From Fontibacterium temperatum (lineage in GTDB: Bacteria; Pseudomonadota; Alphaproteobacteria; Pelagibacterales; Pelagibacteraceae): DNA of 64,000 bases. Positions 62,015-64,000 of this stretch are shown here, one piece after another; position 1 is the first letter of the stretch; the number at the start of each line of letters is the position of its first letter. The position numbers and the translations under genes are program-made. The notes under the pieces are model-generated. The model saw nothing but the letters and a program-made list of their open reading frames with translations, was not told the origin of the DNA and searched no databases. Location of the stretch: assembly GCA_964203055.1 (NCBI GenBank), contig CAXNKS010000001.1, forward strand, positions 521,695-585,694, given 5' to 3'.

Positions 62015-62995
62015 GTTTTGCGTTAAAAAATAATAAAATTGAGTATCTTGGTTTAAATCATTTCTCTTAAACTCAGTTTCAATAATATTTAAATTACTAA
62101 GAAATTTTTCAAGATTATTAGCACTCCAAATTTTTAAGATATTTTTTATTCTATCTTTGTCTTTCCAAAAAATAGGCGGTTTATATCTTTCAATTCTTTC
62201 ATCTATTGAAAGATTTTTATTATTTTTTTGTATATCAAGTATTTTAATTATGAATGATCTTAGAATAATAATTATTTCTATAAAATTTTTTTCATAATTA
62301 GACATATTAGATATAAATTCATTAATATTCTTTTCATTTTTAGACAGCAAAATATCAATAATTTCATCGTTCTTTTTTAGATCTACGTCAGTGCAAATTT
62401 CTTCAATTATCTGATCTGTAATTTTTCCTGAATTTTTATATAGATTTAATTTTTCCATTACCTCTTTAATCTTTGATCTTTTTAAAGAAGATGAATTAAT
62501 AATCACTTCACTTTGAGTATCTGATAATTGAATATTATTTATCTGGATTTGTTGTGTAAGAAATTTTTTTATATCAAATTTAGTTTCTTGATAACAAGGA
62601 ATGCAAATAGCTAATTTATCGTATTCTCCAAATTGTCTTAGTTTTGAATTTTTTAAAAGTATTTCAGAGTTTAGAATAATAACATTATTATTAATATTAT
62701 TTTTAATTTTATTAATAATTTCTAATATTTTGTCAGAACAGTTTTTAATTATTGAGATATTTTTATTATCATCAAATAATGAACCATTGAGATAATAATT
62801 TATAATATTTTCTGGATTTTTAATTATATCTTCTTCAAAAAAGGATTTTGAGATTTTTTTTTCTTCTATAAATTTAGATACAATTTGTTGATTTAAATCA
62901 TTAATCAAATCTTGATTTTCACCATACAAAAGAATTATTTTTTCTTTAAAAAAATCTTTATTTTTTAGAACTATCTCTTGTGATTTTAAGAGCAT
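61973..62995 (-). CDS. holA: DNA polymerase III delta subunit HolA
   Basis: Clamp-loader subunit of the replisome, 340 residues, mostly helical and very lysine/asparagine-rich. The N-terminal KEKIILLYGENQDLINDLNQQIV is the weakly conserved AAA+-like start without a working Walker A, as in delta subunits. LLKNSKLRQFGEYDKLAICIPCY near residues 112-134 and EKNFIEIIIILRSF near residue 234 fit the family. Position after lptE and leuS on the same strand (leuS-lptE-holA) is the standard order and supports the call. Confidence 0.82.
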   Translation of the reverse strand: MLLKSQEIVLKNKDFFKEKIILLYGENQDLINDLNQQIVSKFIEEKKISKSFFEEDIIKNPENIINYYLNGSLFDDNKNISIIKNCSDKILEIINKIKNNINNNVIILNSEILLKNSKLRQFGEYDKLAICIPCYQETKFDIKKFLTQQIQINNIQLSDTQSEVIINSSSLKRSKIKEVMEKLNLYKNSGKITDQIIEEICTDVDLKKNDEIIDILLSKNEKNINEFISNMSNYEKNFIEIIIILRSFIIKILDIQKNNKNLSIDERIERYKPPIFWKDKDRIKNILKIWSANNLEKFLSNLNIIETEFKRNDLNQDTQFYYFLTQNLSKISLKNTNNFI

Positions 62996-63000
62996 TTAAA

Positions 63001-63465
63001 CTATTTTAATGAGACTCTAGATTTAAATAAGATATTTTGAATTATAGAATCTAATAATAGTTTTTTTTCATTATTTTTTACTAGAATATTATTTGATAAA
63101 TTGTCTGTGACAGAGACTCTTTTGTCCTTCGTTATGGCGTCTTGGTATATGATAACACCATTTTTATCTTGAAATTGATAGCTTACCGTTAATTTAACAA
63201 TTTCTTCCGTAGATATTCCTCTTGAATCTACAAGAGAGCTTTCTGCTGTATCATAAATTTGAGCTTTAAATATATAAGCATTCAAATTTTTTTCATCCTT
63301 TGTAAAATTTAATTTTTGTTCCAAGTTAAATGCTAGGTCTTTATCACCCACTATTTCTGATTTAGAAATAATTACTTGTTTAGAATTTCCAGTATATATA
63401 GGTGAGAACCCACAATGAGTTAAAGTAACTGAGATTATAATAGCTAGAAAAAATTTATTAATCAT
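63001..63465 (-). CDS. lptE: LPS assembly lipoprotein LptE
   Basis: Outer-membrane lipoprotein plugging LptD. I start at ATG 63465 (MINKFFLAIIISVTLTHCGFSPIY), giving 154 residues; a TTG at 63474 adds three. The lipobox L-T-H-C places the lipid-modified cysteine at residue 18, followed by GFSPIYTGN, the usual LptE opening. The rest, with DTAESSLVDSRGISTEEIVKLTVSYQF (split around residue 70-95), agrees with the alphaproteobacterial LptE. It overlaps the leuS stop by eight bases. Confidence 0.88.
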   Translation of the reverse strand: MINKFFLAIIISVTLTHCGFSPIYTGNSKQVIISKSEIVGDKDLAFNLEQKLNFTKDEKNLNAYIFKAQIYDTAESSLVDSRGISTEEIVKLTVSYQFQDKNGVIIYQDAITKDKRVSVTDNLSNNILVKNNEKKLLLDSIIQNILFKSRVSLK

Positions 63466-64000
63466 TAGTGACAATATTAAGCAGTTTATTTTTTATAAAT
63501 ATTTTTTTAATTATAGTTTTTTCTTCTAATATAACTTTAATATTTTTAATTGCTAAGGATTTGCTAAAAATATTTTCTTCATTTTCATTGTTAATAGCGT
63601 TGATAATTGCTCTTTTTTTACCGTTTATTTGAATTACAACATCAAAGTGATCCTTTTTTATAAGAGTATCTTCAATTTTAGGCCACTCTTGTGAACTTAG
63701 ATTATTTTCTTTTGTAATTTTTTCCCAGCATTCATTTGCGATGTAAGGAATGAAGGCAGATATAATAATTAAATATTTTTTATAAGCATTGATAATGTTT
63801 TCCTCATTTAAAGTTTTTTTATCAATTTCTTCATTAAGATTATTTAAAAAAATATAAAGTTTAGCAACAGCGACATTGATATGAAATTTTTCTATACATT
63901 CTGTAATTTCTTTTATTAGGATATTTGTTTTAATTAAAAAATTATTATCAGTTTCTTCTTTTTCTTTTTTATAAATTTTTATTTTTTCACAAATACGCCA
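63458..64000 (-). CDS. leuS: Leucyl-tRNA synthetase LeuS, C-terminal part (5' end beyond window)
   Basis: I translated 181 codons without a stop on the minus strand up to the window edge, ending IFIKNKLLNIVTND and TAA at 63458. The fragment is the anticodon-binding and C-terminal domain: KFHINVAVAKLYIFLNNLNEE, then PYIANECWEKI and QEWPKIED. A small beta-rich end with FDVVIQINGKKRAIINAI and SLAIKNIKVILEEKTIIKKIFIK is typical of bacterial LeuRS. It precedes lptE and holA. Confidence 0.93.
   Translation of the reverse strand, partial: WRICEKIKIYKKEKEETDNNFLIKTNILIKEITECIEKFHINVAVAKLYIFLNNLNEEIDKKTLNEENIINAYKKYLIIISAFIPYIANECWEKITKENNLSSQEWPKIEDTLIKKDHFDVVIQINGKKRAIINAINNENEENIFSKSLAIKNIKVILEEKTIIKKIFIKNKLLNIVTND

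Noticed and set aside
1..64000. CRISPR arrays, prophage, insertion sequences or toxin-antitoxin pairs
   Set aside because: No regularly spaced repeats, transposase, integrase or phage genes were seen; repeats are limited to the 36.3-38.1 kb region.

Overview
The window is AT-rich, gene-dense DNA from a streamlined alphaproteobacterium. It most resembles SAR11/Pelagibacterales: spacers are mostly tens of bases, many stops and starts overlap, there are no insertion sequences, and the gene families are typically alphaproteobacterial (DUF2794, IalB, HspQ, Tim44-like, a heparinase-like gene between rpe and purH). The assignment rests on recognised protein families and gene order; no database search was made.

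Layout. 1-3.3 kb holds a TRAP transporter (dctM cut by the window edge, dctQ, dctP) and a TerC/YjbE membrane protein. 3.9-11.2 kb is a 2-hydroxyacid locus on the minus strand: an FMN-dependent hydroxyacid dehydrogenase, an aminotransferase, glycolate oxidase glcDEF and a D-2-hydroxyacid dehydrogenase, preceded by a PagL-like outer-membrane protein. 11.8-15.9 kb is the cytochrome c maturation set ccmCDEFGH. 16-21 kb holds small conserved and membrane proteins, and 21-26.6 kb holds argG, folD, hemDC, tsaD and an EVE protein. 26.6-31.6 kb is an acetate module: acs plus a DUF4212/VC_2705-type sodium:solute symporter, with an SDHAF4-like factor between. 32-36.3 kb holds rpe, a heparinase-like gene, purH and phhB. 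36.3-38.2 kb is a small irregular region with a truncated FkbM methyltransferase, a secreted hydrolase, direct repeats and tRNA-Gly. 38.3-42.7 kb holds a LON-domain protein, rho, hemJ, hemH and hemE.

The interval 42.73-43.00 kb, between hemE and ppsR, is the probable replication origin. Gene content matches the Caulobacter/Rickettsia origin neighbourhood. Genes on both sides are transcribed away from it: hemE-hemH-hemJ-rho to the left, and ppsR-maf-aroE-coaE-dnaQ, then Tim44-like, smr and his genes, to the right. 52-64 kb holds lolA-like, ftsK, ubiH-like, ogt, mnmE, mnmG, rsmG (with a perfect parS site inside it), parA, parB, holA, lptE and the 3' end of leuS.

The oddest property is a run of single-base frameshifts between 28.3 and 58.1 kb. 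acs, the symporter, hemJ, hemH, aroE, coaE, hisA (twice), a HIT protein, mnmG and probably the FkbM gene are each restored by removing one base. Many of these genes are normally essential, so uncorrected sequence error is the likeliest explanation. The most biologically interesting structures are the 79-bp direct repeat that ends a truncated FkbM gene, the 11-bp repeats bracketing the neighbouring hydrolase, the origin region, and a 12-bp hairpin upstream of ccmC. I saw no clear novel multi-gene system.
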